Positions 41,410-52,641 of a stretch of 64,000 nucleotides of DNA are shown one piece after another. Origin of the DNA: Pseudomonas sp. RIT-PI-S (GTDB lineage Bacteria > Pseudomonadota > Gammaproteobacteria > Pseudomonadales > Pseudomonadaceae). The position numbers were made by a program, and so were the translations under genes. The DNA lies in assembly GCF_025642975.1 (NCBI RefSeq), contig NZ_JANZKJ010000003.1, positions 62,001-126,000 of the forward strand, written 5' to 3'. Within the stretch, counting starts at the first letter, position 1; every line of letters starts with the position of its first letter. A model generated the notes under the pieces. That model ran no database searches. It was not told the origin of the DNA and saw only the letters and a program-made list of their open reading frames with translations.

Positions 41410-41547
41410 ATTTGATGACGATTTAATGTATTTACTTGTCGCCAATTTGAAAGCAATTAGCAGCCTTTATGGAGTAGCCGGGCTGCTTGAGTCAATGATT
41501 ATCGGCCTCGCGACAGGGGCTCGTGGCCTGCGGGCACTTTGGAGGGA

Positions 41548-41586
41548 CACAAAAGCCCGCAGCGTGGTGCGCCGCGGGCTTTTGTG
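41548..41586 (-). terminator. Intrinsic terminator of the pil-aro-damX operon
   Basis: CACAAAAGCCCGC and GCGGGCTTTTGTG form a perfect 13-base stem with a 13-base loop, about 50 bases after the damX stop. A run of A/T in both arms lets it work in both directions, though only the minus-strand operon needs it. Confidence 0.85.
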
Positions 41587-41637
41587 CAATCGACTCGGGG
41601 AACGTCAGGAGGTGGCGAGGATGGCGCCACCGGGCCC

Positions 41638-43248
41638 TCAGTGGGCTGAGGCCAGCTCTTGTTGGACGCTGGCGACAGTTCTAGGCCATGGTTTACCAGC
41701 CTGGACCTTCGCTGGCAAGTTCTTGATCGCGGCAACCGCGGCTGCGCGGTTGGCGAAGCTGCCGTAAGTCACCACGAACAGGGGTTTGCCCTGAAGGGTT
41801 TTCTTGAAGTACCGATACTCGCCACCCTGCTCATTGACGTAGGACTGCGCCGCACTCTCCGAGCTGGTGCCAAAGATCTGCACCACATAGTTACCAGGCG
41901 ACTGGGCGGTGTACCAACCGGAGCCGGCAGCCTTGGCAGTGGCCTTATCGGCTGGCTTTTCCGTGGGCTTGACTGGAGCAGGCTTGGCCATCGCCAACTG
42001 CTGGCCTTGGGCTGGCGCCGGTGCTGGCTTGGCGGGCGCCGGGGTGGGCTTGCTGGCAGCTACCGGCGCGGCTGGCTGAGGCGCGGCGTTAGCAGGAACA
42101 GGCACCGGGGTAACGGCAGGGCCCGCAGGCGCGCCCACAGGCGGCGCGGTGGTGGTGACCATTGGCGGCTGGCCGGCACCACTGTTGTCGGCCACCGAAG
42201 GTGCGCCGTCATCGTCCTCGGAGCCTGCTGCCGAGGCCAGCGGCTCACGCATCACGGGCTGGCCGTTGAGCGGCAGCGGCTTGGAGTTGCCGGCGAATTC
42301 AATGGAAGGGTTACCGTCCTGGTTAGGCTGAGCACTGCCCGGCTGCCCCTGCCCCAGTGGCAGCTGCGCCTGTTCGCTTGCAGGGCTCGGCGGCCTGTGG
42401 CCCGAAAGCAAGCCCGCGGCGGCGACGACTACAACCACCACGGCGGAAAGGGCCAGTACGTATTTATTCGGCATTTTAAATCCTATGGAAGGGCGCTTAC
42501 CCGCGGAGCGACTGGCGATCATCGCCTCGATCATCGAGTCCCGCGCGACCTGGTTGATCGGCCCGGGCCAGCCAGCGGAAGACTCATGAATGTCCGCGAT
42601 CTGCTCGTTGCTGAACAACGCGATACCCTTGCCGGCACCTTCCAGGCGCTGGGCCAGGTATTCGCGGGTTTCCTCGAGTGTGTACGGCTGCAACTCGATA
42701 ATGTGATAACGCTCTGGCCCGCATTCGAGCTGCTCGAGGGTCGCTATCAGCGACGGCTCGCCGAACAGGAACACGTGCGGCCGCCCTTCGGGCGCCCCTC
42801 CGGCCAGTTCCAGCAGGGCTTCGAGCGCCGATTCGTCGAGTTGTTCCGCGTCGTCCACCAACAGGTAGACTTCCTGGCCGGTCAGCCCCAGCTGAACCAC
42901 CCGCGCCAGGATGTTGCCGACGGAGGCTTCGCTGGCTCCCACGCCCAGGGCGACCTGACCAAGCATGCCAGCGGCTTCGCCAGCGCCCCGCGCCGATACC
43001 ACCACGCTCATCACCGACTGCTTGTTGGTGCTAGCGACCAGGGCCTGACGCAACAGGGTTTTCCCGCTACCAAGAGGCCCGGTGACCACCAGCATCAGCT
43101 GGCTGTAGCGCGCAAGGTGGTGCAGTTGGCCGAGCACCGGCTTGCGCTGCGCGGGGAAAAACTTGAACCCCGGCACGCGAGCGGCGAAGGGGTCGTGTTC
43201 CAGTTGGTAGTGGCCGAGGAAGGCCTCATCGGCATGCAAACTTGTCAT
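41638..43248 (-). CDS. damX: DamX-like SPOR protein with AAA ATPase domain
   Basis: A 536-residue inner-membrane protein. The cytoplasmic part is an AAA/ExeA-type ATPase (Walker A GPLGSGKT at 57-64, Walker B LLVDDAEQ near 130). One membrane helix follows (about 266-287), then a long Pro/Ala-rich periplasmic linker (about 290-450) and a C-terminal SPOR domain (about 455-530, GNYVVQIFGTSSE) that binds denuded septal peptidoglycan. E. coli DamX has the SPOR and membrane parts but its cytoplasmic part is not an active ATPase of this kind. It is last in pilMNOPQ-aroKB-damX, 10 bases after aroB. Confidence 0.88.
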   Translation of the reverse strand: MTSLHADEAFLGHYQLEHDPFAARVPGFKFFPAQRKPVLGQLHHLARYSQLMLVVTGPLGSGKTLLRQALVASTNKQSVMSVVVSARGAGEAAGMLGQVALGVGASEASVGNILARVVQLGLTGQEVYLLVDDAEQLDESALEALLELAGGAPEGRPHVFLFGEPSLIATLEQLECGPERYHIIELQPYTLEETREYLAQRLEGAGKGIALFSNEQIADIHESSAGWPGPINQVARDSMIEAMIASRSAGKRPSIGFKMPNKYVLALSAVVVVVVAAAGLLSGHRPPSPASEQAQLPLGQGQPGSAQPNQDGNPSIEFAGNSKPLPLNGQPVMREPLASAAGSEDDDGAPSVADNSGAGQPPMVTTTAPPVGAPAGPAVTPVPVPANAAPQPAAPVAASKPTPAPAKPAPAPAQGQQLAMAKPAPVKPTEKPADKATAKAAGSGWYTAQSPGNYVVQIFGTSSESAAQSYVNEQGGEYRYFKKTLQGKPLFVVTYGSFANRAAAVAAIKNLPAKVQAGKPWPRTVASVQQELASAH

Positions 43249-43258
43249 CGAACTCTCG

Positions 43259-44362
43259 TTAACCTCGAAGCTGATCCACGATAGCGCGGTAATCCGCCTT
43301 CAGCGTGGCCTGGAGTATCTCGGGTGCATAATCGTCGGTCACGACCGCTTCGCCCAAACGGCGCAGAAGCACCAGGCGCATGCGGCCATCGACCACTTTC
43401 TTGTCGACGGCCATATGGCGAAGGAAGTCATCCGCGCTCATTTCAGCCGGCGGCACAACGGGCAGCCCAGCACGCAGCAACAAGCCGATCCCGCGATCGC
43501 GCGCGGCCCGGTCGATCCAGCCCAGGCGCATGGACATTTCCAATGCCATGGCCGTGCCTGCCGCCACTGCCTCGCCGTGCAGCCACACACCATAACCCAT
43601 CTGGGTTTCGATGGCGTGGCCAAAGGTGTGCCCCAGGTTGAGCGTGGCGCGCACGCCGGACTCACGTTCGTCGGCATTCACCACCACGGCCTTGGCCGCG
43701 CAGGAACGGCGAATGGCTTCGGTCAGCGCGACCTGATCTACGCTCATCAACGCGTCGATGTTCTGCTCCAGCCAAGTCAGGAAGGGCTCGTCGCAAATCA
43801 GCCCGTACTTGATCACCTCCGCCATCCCCGCGGACAGCTCCCGCCGCGGCAGCGAACGCAGGGTAGCCGTGTCGATCAACACCGCCTTGGGCTGGTAGAA
43901 AGCACCGACCATGTTCTTGCCCAGCGGATGGTTGATCCCGGTCTTACCCCCCACGGAGGAATCCACCTGGGACAACAGCGTGGTCGGCACCTGGATGAAG
44001 TCGACCCCCCGCTGATAGCAGGCGGCAGCGAAGCCCGCCATGTCGCCGACCACGCCGCCACCCAGGGCGACCACCGTAGTGCGACGGTCATGACGCGCCC
44101 CCAGCAGGGCATCGAAAATCCGCTGCAGGGTCTCCCAGTTCTTGTAGGCCTCGCCATCGGGCAGCACCACCGGCAGCACTGACCGCCCTTCGAGCGCCTT
44201 GCTGAGCTGCGCAAGGTAAAGTGGCGCCACCGTCTCGTTGGTGACCACCGCCACCTGCCGGCCCGCCAGGTAGGGCTGCAGAAGCTCCGGATCGCCGAGC
44301 AGGTTCTCGCCAATGTGAATGGGGTAGCTGCGTTCGGCCAGTTCGACCTTGAGTGTTTGCAT
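43259..44362 (-). CDS. aroB: 3-dehydroquinate synthase
   Basis: Second step of the shikimate pathway: an NAD- and zinc-dependent cyclase that turns DAHP into dehydroquinate. The 367-residue protein starts [22 protein letters not shown] and shows the NAD loop [22 protein letters not shown] split over its strands, the [16 protein letters not shown] substrate loop, and His ligands in [12 protein letters not shown] and LHGEAVAAG. The frame continues upstream into aroK, but ATG 44362 gives the normal length. The aroK-aroB-damX order is typical of gammaproteobacteria. Confidence 0.97.
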   Translation of the reverse strand: MQTLKVELAERSYPIHIGENLLGDPELLQPYLAGRQVAVVTNETVAPLYLAQLSKALEGRSVLPVVLPDGEAYKNWETLQRIFDALLGARHDRRTTVVALGGGVVGDMAGFAAACYQRGVDFIQVPTTLLSQVDSSVGGKTGINHPLGKNMVGAFYQPKAVLIDTATLRSLPRRELSAGMAEVIKYGLICDEPFLTWLEQNIDALMSVDQVALTEAIRRSCAAKAVVVNADERESGVRATLNLGHTFGHAIETQMGYGVWLHGEAVAAGTAMALEMSMRLGWIDRAARDRGIGLLLRAGLPVVPPAEMSADDFLRHMAVDKKVVDGRMRLVLLRRLGEAVVTDDYAPEILQATLKADYRAIVDQLRG

Positions 44363-44412
44363 CGTTTCGCAAGTCCGGGCGCGGTGGCCGTTGGTCATGT
44401 TTGCCGCGGGCT

Positions 44413-44931
44413 TCACCGAGGAGTCAGGTGACGCAGGCGGTCGAGAATGTCGAGTACTACCATCCGGGGCGGCCGCTCGTCCGTTTCCACCACCAGGTCG
44501 GCGATCTCCCGATAGAGAGGATCACGAACCTGCAACAGTGCGCGAAGGGTGGCCTCGGGGTTGCCGGTCCGCAAGAGGGGCCGGTTGCGGTCGCGAGCTG
44601 TGCGCCCCACCTGCTGTTCCACCGACGCGTGTAGATACACTACCCGGCCGCCGGCACGCAGGACCTGCCGGTTGGTATCGCGCAAGACCGCACCGCCACC
44701 GGTGGCCAGCACCACGCCATCATAGGCGCACAGCTCAGCCAGCATGGCATGCTCACGGTCGCGGAAGCCCGCCTCGCCTTCGCGGTCGAAAATCCATGGG
44801 ATGTTCGCGCCGCAGCGTGTCTCAATTTCCTTGTCGGAGTCCCGGAAGGGCAGACGTAACTCTTTGGCTAACAAACGGCCGATGGTGCTTTTCCCCGCGC
44901 CCATCGGCCCAACGAGTATCAGATTTCGCAC
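44413..44931 (-). CDS. aroK: Shikimate kinase
   Basis: Phosphorylates shikimate at the 3-hydroxyl using ATP. The 172-residue protein has the P-loop [11 protein letters not shown] (8-18), the shikimate-binding DSDKEIE (32-38), FRDRE and the GGGAVLRD motif near 78, and the lid Arg in RDRNRPLL. It starts four bases after pilQ, so it is read from the pilus operon and followed by aroB after 50 bases. Confidence 0.97.
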   Translation of the reverse strand: MRNLILVGPMGAGKSTIGRLLAKELRLPFRDSDKEIETRCGANIPWIFDREGEAGFRDREHAMLAELCAYDGVVLATGGGAVLRDTNRQVLRAGGRVVYLHASVEQQVGRTARDRNRPLLRTGNPEATLRALLQVRDPLYREIADLVVETDERPPRMVVLDILDRLRHLTPR

Positions 44932-44935
44932 AGAA

Positions 44936-47044
44936 TCAATGACTCACAGCAATCGCCTGGTTGTTCATGATACGCGGAGTCAAGAACACCAACAGCTCGG
45001 ATTTGGCTTCCGAGACCACGTCCCGGCGGAATAGGCGCCCAACATACGGCACATCGCCAAGAAATGGCACCTTGTCCGTCGTTTTGGTCTGCGTGTTGGA
45101 GAACACCCCACCGATCACGATGGTTTCGCCATCGTTGACCAAAACCTTGGCGTTGACCTCGTTCTTCTGGATCGGCGGAACACCCAGCACCTCATTGAGG
45201 TAGTCGGGTTCGTCCTTGGTGACCTTCACTTCCATGATGATGCGGTTATCCGGCGTGATCTGCGGAGTAACCTCCAGCGACAACGATGCTTCTTTGAAGG
45301 ACACCGTGGTTGCGCCGCTGGAACTGGACTCCTGGTAAGGAATTTCCGTGCCCTTGAGGATTTTCGCCGTTTCTTTGTCCGAAGTGACGACCTTGGGTTG
45401 CGATACCACCTCGCCGTTGCCGGTTTTTTCCATGGCGCTGAGCTCAAGGTCGATCAGGGTATTGTTGGTAACGAAGCCCAGGCCGATGCCGGAGGTAGCG
45501 TCGGCGGCGCCCAGATCGACGAATGGCACGTTCTTGCCAATGTCGTCGCCCGTGTTGCCCGCCTCGTCGCCGTTGTCGTCCAGGCCGTAAACGGTGCCCT
45601 TGCCCCGGGTAGACGTACCGCCCCAGCGAACGCCCAAGGCCTTGTCGTAGCCCACGTTCGCTTCGACGATCCGCGCTTCGATCATCACCTGGCGCACTGG
45701 GATGTCCAGTTGAGCAACGATCCGCCGCAGTTCATCGAGGCTGTCCTGGGTTTGATAGGCAATGATGCTGTTGGTGCGGTCGTCCACGGTGATCGAGCCA
45801 CGAGCATCGGCATTGTCCTTGGAACCGGTCACGGACTGGAACAGCTTGGCGATATCCGTTGCCTTGGCGTAGTTCACCTGGATCAAGTCACGCCGCAGCG
45901 GGGCCAGCTCCTGCAATTGCTTCTGCGATTCGAGTTCCTGGCGCTCGCGGGCAGCGATTTCATCGGCCGGGGCCACCAGCAGCACGTTGCCCACCTTGCG
46001 TTTGTCCAGGCCCTTGGTCTTGAGCACCAGGTCCAGGGCCTGGTCCCAGGGAACATTCTGCAGGCGCAGGGTAATGCCGCCTTGAACCGTATCGCTGGCC
46101 ACCAGGTTGAGGTTGGTGAAGTCAGCGATCAGCTGCAGTACCGAGCGCACGTCAATGTCCTGGAAGTTGAGCGAGAGCTTGTCCCCGGTGTAAACATTGC
46201 GGTCAGCGTTGCGCCGCTGCAGGTCTTCGTTGGTCAACGGCCGTACGCTCAGGGTCAGCTTGTTATCTGCCTGGTAGGCCGAATAGTCGAAGGCCCCAGA
46301 AGGCTCGATGGTCACCGTGGCGCTATCACCCGCGACGGTAGAATTGACGAACTGAACCGGCGTGGCGAAGTCTTTTACGTCCAGGCGCAGGCGCAGCGGG
46401 TCCGGCAGAGCCGTCTTGGCGAAGCTGACTATGATCTTGCCGCCCTGCTCCTTGATGTCAGGGCTGATAGTGGGATCGCTCAATTCGATTACCACGTTTC
46501 CTTCACCCAGCGGCCCGCGCTGGAAATCCACGCTGCGGATGGCTTTGCCCACCGGAGCGGCCATCACAGGGCGGGGAGCGACCGGCGCCGGGGCCCGCGT
46601 GGGTGAGCCGGCAGCATTGCCGGGCGCGGCGGGCGGCGTGGGGCCCGAGGCCTGGACGGCGCTGGCGCCCTGACCGATGAGTACGAATACGTTGTTGCCT
46701 TCGACCCGGGTGCTATAGGAAACCAGGGTCGTAAGGTTGACGATCAGCCGGGTACGGTCCTTAGCCTCGATCAGCACGAGGCTACGCGCATTGCCCACGC
46801 CTAGGTCCCGGCTGCGAGTAGCGACTTGGGCGACCACACCCGGGAAGTCCAGCGCGATACGGGCCGGATCCTCGGTGGTGTAGCCCCGAGGCGCTGTCAC
46901 TGGGCTGTCGAACGACAGCTTCAGTTCGATGCGGTCACCCGGAAGCGCCGCGACATCGAGCGTCTTTAACGTGGCGGCCAGCAGGGCCGGGGACGCCAGC
47001 AACGCGACCAGCGCGACACCGAGGGCGGAGAGAATCCTGTTCAT
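44936..47044 (-). CDS. pilQ: Type IV pilus outer-membrane secretin PilQ
   Basis: Forms the multimeric outer-membrane channel for the pilus fibre. The 702-residue precursor has a signal peptide ([19 protein letters not shown] to about residue 24), two peptidoglycan-binding AMIN domains (about 25-270), an STN/N0 domain ([19 protein letters not shown], about 300), an N1 domain and the secretin domain (from about 480; [15 protein letters not shown] near the end). The frame is open 46 codons upstream, but that would reach back into the end of pilP and lacks a signal peptide; ATG 47044 is used. It follows pilP by 34 bases. Confidence 0.96.
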   Translation of the reverse strand: MNRILSALGVALVALLASPALLAATLKTLDVAALPGDRIELKLSFDSPVTAPRGYTTEDPARIALDFPGVVAQVATRSRDLGVGNARSLVLIEAKDRTRLIVNLTTLVSYSTRVEGNNVFVLIGQGASAVQASGPTPPAAPGNAAGSPTRAPAPVAPRPVMAAPVGKAIRSVDFQRGPLGEGNVVIELSDPTISPDIKEQGGKIIVSFAKTALPDPLRLRLDVKDFATPVQFVNSTVAGDSATVTIEPSGAFDYSAYQADNKLTLSVRPLTNEDLQRRNADRNVYTGDKLSLNFQDIDVRSVLQLIADFTNLNLVASDTVQGGITLRLQNVPWDQALDLVLKTKGLDKRKVGNVLLVAPADEIAARERQELESQKQLQELAPLRRDLIQVNYAKATDIAKLFQSVTGSKDNADARGSITVDDRTNSIIAYQTQDSLDELRRIVAQLDIPVRQVMIEARIVEANVGYDKALGVRWGGTSTRGKGTVYGLDDNGDEAGNTGDDIGKNVPFVDLGAADATSGIGLGFVTNNTLIDLELSAMEKTGNGEVVSQPKVVTSDKETAKILKGTEIPYQESSSSGATTVSFKEASLSLEVTPQITPDNRIIMEVKVTKDEPDYLNEVLGVPPIQKNEVNAKVLVNDGETIVIGGVFSNTQTKTTDKVPFLGDVPYVGRLFRRDVVSEAKSELLVFLTPRIMNNQAIAVSH

Positions 47045-47078
47045 TGTTTGGTTCCACTGAGCATGCTTGACCGACCCG

Positions 47079-47606
47079 TCAGGAGGGTTCCTTGAGCAAA
47101 ATGGTGCGTGGCCGTTCCAGCCACCCGCCTTCGCCGTCTGGAACGAGTTCCACGACATCGACTTCTGTGTCGCTGATGGCAACTATCTTGCCGTCGTTCT
47201 GGCCAATATAGTCGCCTACCTTGACCCGGTGGACCCCCCCACCGCCCTTGAGCAAGGCGTACCTGCCCGTAGCGTTGGCCAGGATGCCGACCATTTCGAA
47301 ATCCCCGATACCGAATCCTTCGAGGAACTGCTTCACCCGGTTCGGATCGGGATGCACGTCCCGCGATCCCTTTTCCCGCTTCGCCTGCTCTACCCGGATC
47401 GGCGGCTGGAACGGGCTACGCATGTCGGTCGCCTGGTAAGTGAAAGCCTGGTAGGTCTGGAAGCGTGGAATGGGCTCGATAGTACCCTTGGGCGCCTCGT
47501 TCACCTGCTTGAGAAAAGCGTCGATATCGGAAAAGTCATCGGAACTGCCGCAGCCGGAGAGCGCCAGCAACACCAGCAGCATGCCTGCGTTGACCCAGCC
47601 CCTCAT
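47079..47606 (-). CDS. pilP: Type IV pilus assembly lipoprotein PilP
   Basis: Inner-membrane lipoprotein that joins the PilMNO platform to PilQ. The 175-residue precursor has a lipoprotein signal with lipobox LSGC (Cys19), a flexible region, then the C-terminal HR-like beta domain (about 95-170) with YALLKGGGGVHRVKVGDYIGQN split over its strands. It overlaps pilO by four bases. Confidence 0.95.
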   Translation of the reverse strand: MRGWVNAGMLLVLLALSGCGSSDDFSDIDAFLKQVNEAPKGTIEPIPRFQTYQAFTYQATDMRSPFQPPIRVEQAKREKGSRDVHPDPNRVKQFLEGFGIGDFEMVGILANATGRYALLKGGGGVHRVKVGDYIGQNDGKIVAISDTEVDVVELVPDGEGGWLERPRTILLKEPS

Positions 47607-48226
47607 TGCGTCAGCCCCTTGTCGTTGTAACGATAGGTTTTGGCGAGGATCTGCATGCGTAATTGCGAGGTGCTTCCCTCGCTGACCGGTTTAACGTCGA
47701 AATCATGCAGCGTAACGATCCGCGGCAAGCTGGCCACGCCGCTGACGAAGCTTGCCAGGTCGTGGTAATTGCCAGTTACGGTGATTTGAATGGGCAACTC
47801 GATGTAGAACTGCTGGGCGGTCTCCGGCAGCAGTTTGATCTCTTCGAATTCAAGGCCGGCACCAAGCCCTGTCCGGGTAATGTCTTCCAGCAGGCCAGGA
47901 ACCTCCGTGTCGCTCGGCAATTGGCGCAGCATGGCGCCAAACGAAGTTTCCATTTCTTTCATTTGCACGGTGTAGGCTTCGAGGTTCGCCGCTTGAAAAG
48001 CGTTGTTGGAATATTGCTCGCGCAGGACCTGCTCCTGGGCGATGTTGGTATTAAGGTCAGCCTCCAGGTCTTGGAGGTGAAAATAATAGCCCAGCCCCAA
48101 CAGCAACAGCGCAAGCAGAACGGCGGCAACGCCTTTGACCGCCGCGGGCCATGAGCCCACGTTATTGATGTCGAGTTCGCTTAGCTCAACCTTTTGTAGG
48201 CTATCCAGCCATCCTGCCATGTTCAT
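47603..48226 (-). CDS. pilO: Type IV pilus inner-membrane protein PilO
   Basis: Bitopic protein that dimerises with PilN through coiled coils and ferredoxin-like folds in the periplasm. The 207-residue protein has a short cytoplasmic N-terminus, one membrane helix (about 30-48, AVLLALLLLGLGYYFH), a coiled coil to about 90 and the ferredoxin-like domain after it. It overlaps pilN and pilP by four bases each, so the stoichiometric platform proteins are coupled. Confidence 0.95.
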   Translation of the reverse strand: MNMAGWLDSLQKVELSELDINNVGSWPAAVKGVAAVLLALLLLGLGYYFHLQDLEADLNTNIAQEQVLREQYSNNAFQAANLEAYTVQMKEMETSFGAMLRQLPSDTEVPGLLEDITRTGLGAGLEFEEIKLLPETAQQFYIELPIQITVTGNYHDLASFVSGVASLPRIVTLHDFDVKPVSEGSTSQLRMQILAKTYRYNDKGLTQ

Positions 48227-48788
48227 TTGTCATCCTCCTCCACCGTCGGCGCGGTCTGCCTTACGGACAACTGGAACAGGTTGGTCTGGTCGGTATCGGC
48301 GTCGGTCTTGGCCTTGACCTCGGTAAGGGCAGGCGCCTCGAGCCAGGGTGAAGCATCGAGGTTACGCATCAGGTCTGATACCCGATTGTTGGACTCTGCC
48401 GCGCCGGTGATGTCGATTTGCTTGCCGGCCATCTTCACCTCAGTGAAGTACACGCCATCGGGCAGGGTGCGCGCCAGCTGATCGAACACCCGCCCGATGA
48501 TCGGCCGGTTGCCTTGCAGGTCTTGGATGATCCGCATCCTGGCGAGCAATTGCTTGCGCCTGGTTTTCAGCTCGCTGATGGCCTTGATACGCTGATCGAG
48601 GTTGGCGTTCTGGGTTTGCAAATAGTTGTTGCGCGCTGCTTGGCGGTCGATCTGGCCCTTGATGTACTGATCCGCCAGAAAGATGATCCCGCCGCAAAAC
48701 AGCACTACCACTGCCAGCAGCAGCAAAAAGTGTTTTTTCCGTTCCTCGCGCTGCTGGTCGCGCCAAGGCAGCAGGTTGATGCGTGCCA

Positions 48789-48789
<1 letters not shown>
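48223..48789 (-). CDS. pilN: Type IV pilus inner-membrane protein PilN
   Basis: Partner of PilO; its short cytoplasmic tail binds PilM. The 188-residue protein begins MARINLLPWRDQQRE, the conserved INLLPWR PilM-binding motif, followed by one membrane helix (about 22-42), a coiled coil (about 45-90) and a ferredoxin-like periplasmic domain. It shares one base with the pilM stop and overlaps pilO by four bases. Confidence 0.96.
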
Positions 48790-49880
<1,091 letters not shown>

Positions 49881-49934
49881 TTACGGACCGTTTATGGTAC
49901 AAGGCATTTAATAGCAGTCTTGACAGAAGCGCAA

Positions 49935-49963
49935 ATGACGCTCTCCCCCAAATTGCTTATAAT
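49935..49963 (+). promoter_or_regulatory. Sigma-70 promoter of ponA
   Basis: ATGACG (-35 position), 17 bases, then a perfect TATAAT -10 box at 49958-49963, about 70 bases before the ponA start. A consensus TTGACA lies 10 bases further upstream (49920-49925) but is too far from this -10 box to pair with it. Confidence 0.65.
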
Positions 49964-50032
49964 GCCGAGCGTTTTTTTGCCTTGGCCCGCCCCTGCGGCT
50001 AAGCCCTTATTCTTACTGGAAATCCGAAAGCC

Positions 50033-52471
50033 TTGATCCGCCTGCTCAAGTTTTTCTGCTGGTCCATCCTCGCTGTGGTGTGCGGGCTTCTGCTCGGCCT
50101 GAGCGGCGCGTATCTGTATCTTAGCCCTGGCCTGCCCTCCGTGGAGGCCCTCAAAAGCGTTCAGTTGCAAATTCCTTTACGGGTATACAGCAGCGACGGC
50201 AAATTGATAGCAGAATTCGGCGAGATGCGCCGGTCGCCGATCAAGTTTTCCGATATCCCACCCCACTTCATCCAGGCACTGCTCTCGGCCGAGGATGACA
50301 ACTTCGAAAACCACTACGGCGTGGACCCATCCAGCCTGGTGCGTGCCGCCAGCCAACTGCTGCGCAGCGGGCATATCCAGACAGGCGGTAGCACCATCAC
50401 CATGCAGGTGGCGAAGAACTATTTCCTCAGCAGCGAGCGCAGTTTCTCGCGCAAAACAAACGAGATCCTGCTGGCGTTGCAGATTGAACGGCAGCTGAGC
50501 AAGGATGAAATCCTCGAGCTGTATGTGAACAAGATTTACCTGGGTAACCGCGCCTACGGCATCGAAGCCGCGGCGCAGGTGTACTACGGCAAATCCATCC
50601 GTGATTGCAGCCTGGCGCAAATGGCGATGATCGCCGGCCTACCCAAGGCGCCTTCGCGCTTCAACCCCCTGGCCAACCCCGCGCGGGCCAAGGAGCGCCG
50701 CGACTGGATTCTCGGGCGCATGTACAAGCTGGGCAAGATCGACGACGCCAGCTACCAGACCGCCCTGGCCGAGCCGATCAACGCCAGCTATCACGTGCCC
50801 ACCCCGGAGCTGAACGCCCCTTACATCGCTGAAATGGCCCGCGCGGAAATGGTTGGCCGTTACGGCAGCGACGCGTATACCGAGGGCTTCAGGGTCACCA
50901 CCACGGTTCCGGCAGACCTCCAGGAGCACGCCAACAAGGCGGTGCTTGATGGGCTTGTCACCTACGACCAGCGCCACGGCTACCGTGGGCCGGAATCGCG
51001 CCTGCCTGGCAAGACTCATGAAGCCTGGCTCGCCGAGCTGGCTCGCCAACGCACCCTGAATACCCTGGACCCGGCAATCGTTACCCGGGTGGACAAGGCC
51101 GGCATCACTGTACTGACCCGTGAAGACAAGCAAGAGCAGGTGTCTTGGGACAGCATGAAATGGGCCCGGCCGTTCCTCAATACCAATAGTCAGGGCCGCG
51201 CGCCGAGCCAGCCGGGCGACGTGGCGCAGATCGGAGACCTGGTGCGGGTTCAACGCCAGCCCGACGGCAGCTTGAAATTCAGCCAAGTGCCCACTGCCCA
51301 GAGCGCTTTGGTTTCGCTGGACCCTCACGACGGCGCGATCAAGGCGCTGGTTGGCGGCTTCGCTTTCGAACAGAGCAATTACAACCGCGCCATGCAGGCC
51401 AAGCGGCAACCGGGATCGAGCTTCAAGCCGTTCATTTACAGTGCCGCGCTGGACAACGGCTACACCCCGGCGAGCCTGGTCAACGACGCCCCCATCGTGT
51501 TCGTGGACGAATTCCTCGATAAGGTCTGGCGACCGAAAAACGACACCAATACCTTCCTTGGCCCGATCCGCCTGCGCGAAGCGCTGTACAAGTCGCGCAA
51601 CCTGGTTTCCATCCGTGTGCTGCAAAGCCTGGGCGTCGATCACACCATCGACTACATCACCCGCTTTGGCTTCAACCGCCAGGACCTGCCGCGCAACCTT
51701 TCGCTGGCGCTGGGCACCGCCACCCTCACGCCGATGGAAATCGCCACGGGCTGGAGCGCCTTCGCCAACGGCGGCTTCAAGGTAACGCCCTATCTGATCC
51801 AGAAAATCGAAAGCCGCAGCGGCGACGTGCTCTTCACCGCGGCGCCGCCCGCGGTACCGACCGAAGAACAGGAAGCCGCCGAGCCGCCTGCCCAGCCGGC
51901 GCCTGCGGCCAATGGCAACGACGTGCAAGCTGGCAGTGCCGCTCCGGCCGCTTCGGCGCCGGCCTTCGCTCCACGGATCATCGATGGCCGCACCACCTTC
52001 ATCCTGACCAGCATGCTCGAGGACGTGATCAAGAAAGGCACCGGCCGGCGGGCCCTGGCGCTGAATCGCCCGGATATCGCCGGCAAGACGGGTACCACGA
52101 ACGACTCCAAAGACGCTTGGTTCTCCGGCTACAACGCGGACTACATGACCACGGTATGGACAGGTTTCGACCAGCCCGAAACGCTTGGCCACAAGGAATT
52201 CGGCGGTACCGTTGCGCTGCCGATCTGGATGGACTACATGGGCGCGGCGCTCAAAGGCAAGCCAGCGCATACCCAGGCCGAGCCTGAGGGTATCGTCAGC
52301 TTGCGCGTAGACCCGGTGACCGGCCGCGCCGCTACCCCTGCTACGCCCAACGCCTATTTCGAGCTGTTCAAGAGCGAAGACACACCGCCCTCGATCAACG
52401 AATTGGGCAACGGCAGTGCCCCGGGCAGCCCACTGCCGGCTGACGAGGCAGCGCCGATGGACCTGTTCTGA
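50033..52471 (+). CDS. ponA: Penicillin-binding protein 1A (bifunctional transglycosylase/transpeptidase)
   Basis: Class A PBP that polymerises and cross-links peptidoglycan. The 812-residue protein has one membrane helix (about 8-30), a GT51 transglycosylase domain with catalytic Glu87 in SAEDDNFENHYGVD, an inserted OB-like PBP1A domain (about 300-420), and the transpeptidase domain: S462-S-F-K465, SRN (about 522-524) and KTGTTN (about 685). A Pro/Ala-rich insert lies near 610-650. The start is TTG 50033; no ATG near it keeps the helix. It is convergent with the malic enzyme gene. Confidence 0.96.
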   Translation: MIRLLKFFCWSILAVVCGLLLGLSGAYLYLSPGLPSVEALKSVQLQIPLRVYSSDGKLIAEFGEMRRSPIKFSDIPPHFIQALLSAEDDNFENHYGVDPSSLVRAASQLLRSGHIQTGGSTITMQVAKNYFLSSERSFSRKTNEILLALQIERQLSKDEILELYVNKIYLGNRAYGIEAAAQVYYGKSIRDCSLAQMAMIAGLPKAPSRFNPLANPARAKERRDWILGRMYKLGKIDDASYQTALAEPINASYHVPTPELNAPYIAEMARAEMVGRYGSDAYTEGFRVTTTVPADLQEHANKAVLDGLVTYDQRHGYRGPESRLPGKTHEAWLAELARQRTLNTLDPAIVTRVDKAGITVLTREDKQEQVSWDSMKWARPFLNTNSQGRAPSQPGDVAQIGDLVRVQRQPDGSLKFSQVPTAQSALVSLDPHDGAIKALVGGFAFEQSNYNRAMQAKRQPGSSFKPFIYSAALDNGYTPASLVNDAPIVFVDEFLDKVWRPKNDTNTFLGPIRLREALYKSRNLVSIRVLQSLGVDHTIDYITRFGFNRQDLPRNLSLALGTATLTPMEIATGWSAFANGGFKVTPYLIQKIESRSGDVLFTAAPPAVPTEEQEAAEPPAQPAPAANGNDVQAGSAAPAASAPAFAPRIIDGRTTFILTSMLEDVIKKGTGRRALALNRPDIAGKTGTTNDSKDAWFSGYNADYMTTVWTGFDQPETLGHKEFGGTVALPIWMDYMGAALKGKPAHTQAEPEGIVSLRVDPVTGRAATPATPNAYFELFKSEDTPPSINELGNGSAPGSPLPADEAAPMDLF

Positions 52472-52597
52472 CCGGCTCCCGGGCATGCCTGGCTGACCCG
52501 TAGCAGCACGGCGTGCCCAGGGCCGACCATCCGGCGATCAGGAGCACTCCGTTCCGGGCCATGGCCGCTCTCATAGCCGCCGACAGCATCGACGAGG

Positions 52598-52633
52598 CAA
52601 TAAAAAACCGGCCATCAGGCCGGTTTTTTATTG
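52598..52633. terminator. Bidirectional intrinsic terminator between ponA and malic enzyme
   Basis: A perfect 16-base stem (CAATAAAAAACCGGCC / GGCCGGTTTTTTATTG) around the loop ATCA, with A- and T-runs in both arms, so it works for both convergent genes. It lies nine bases from the malic enzyme stop. Confidence 0.95.
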
Positions 52634-52641
52634 CAGGCTAA

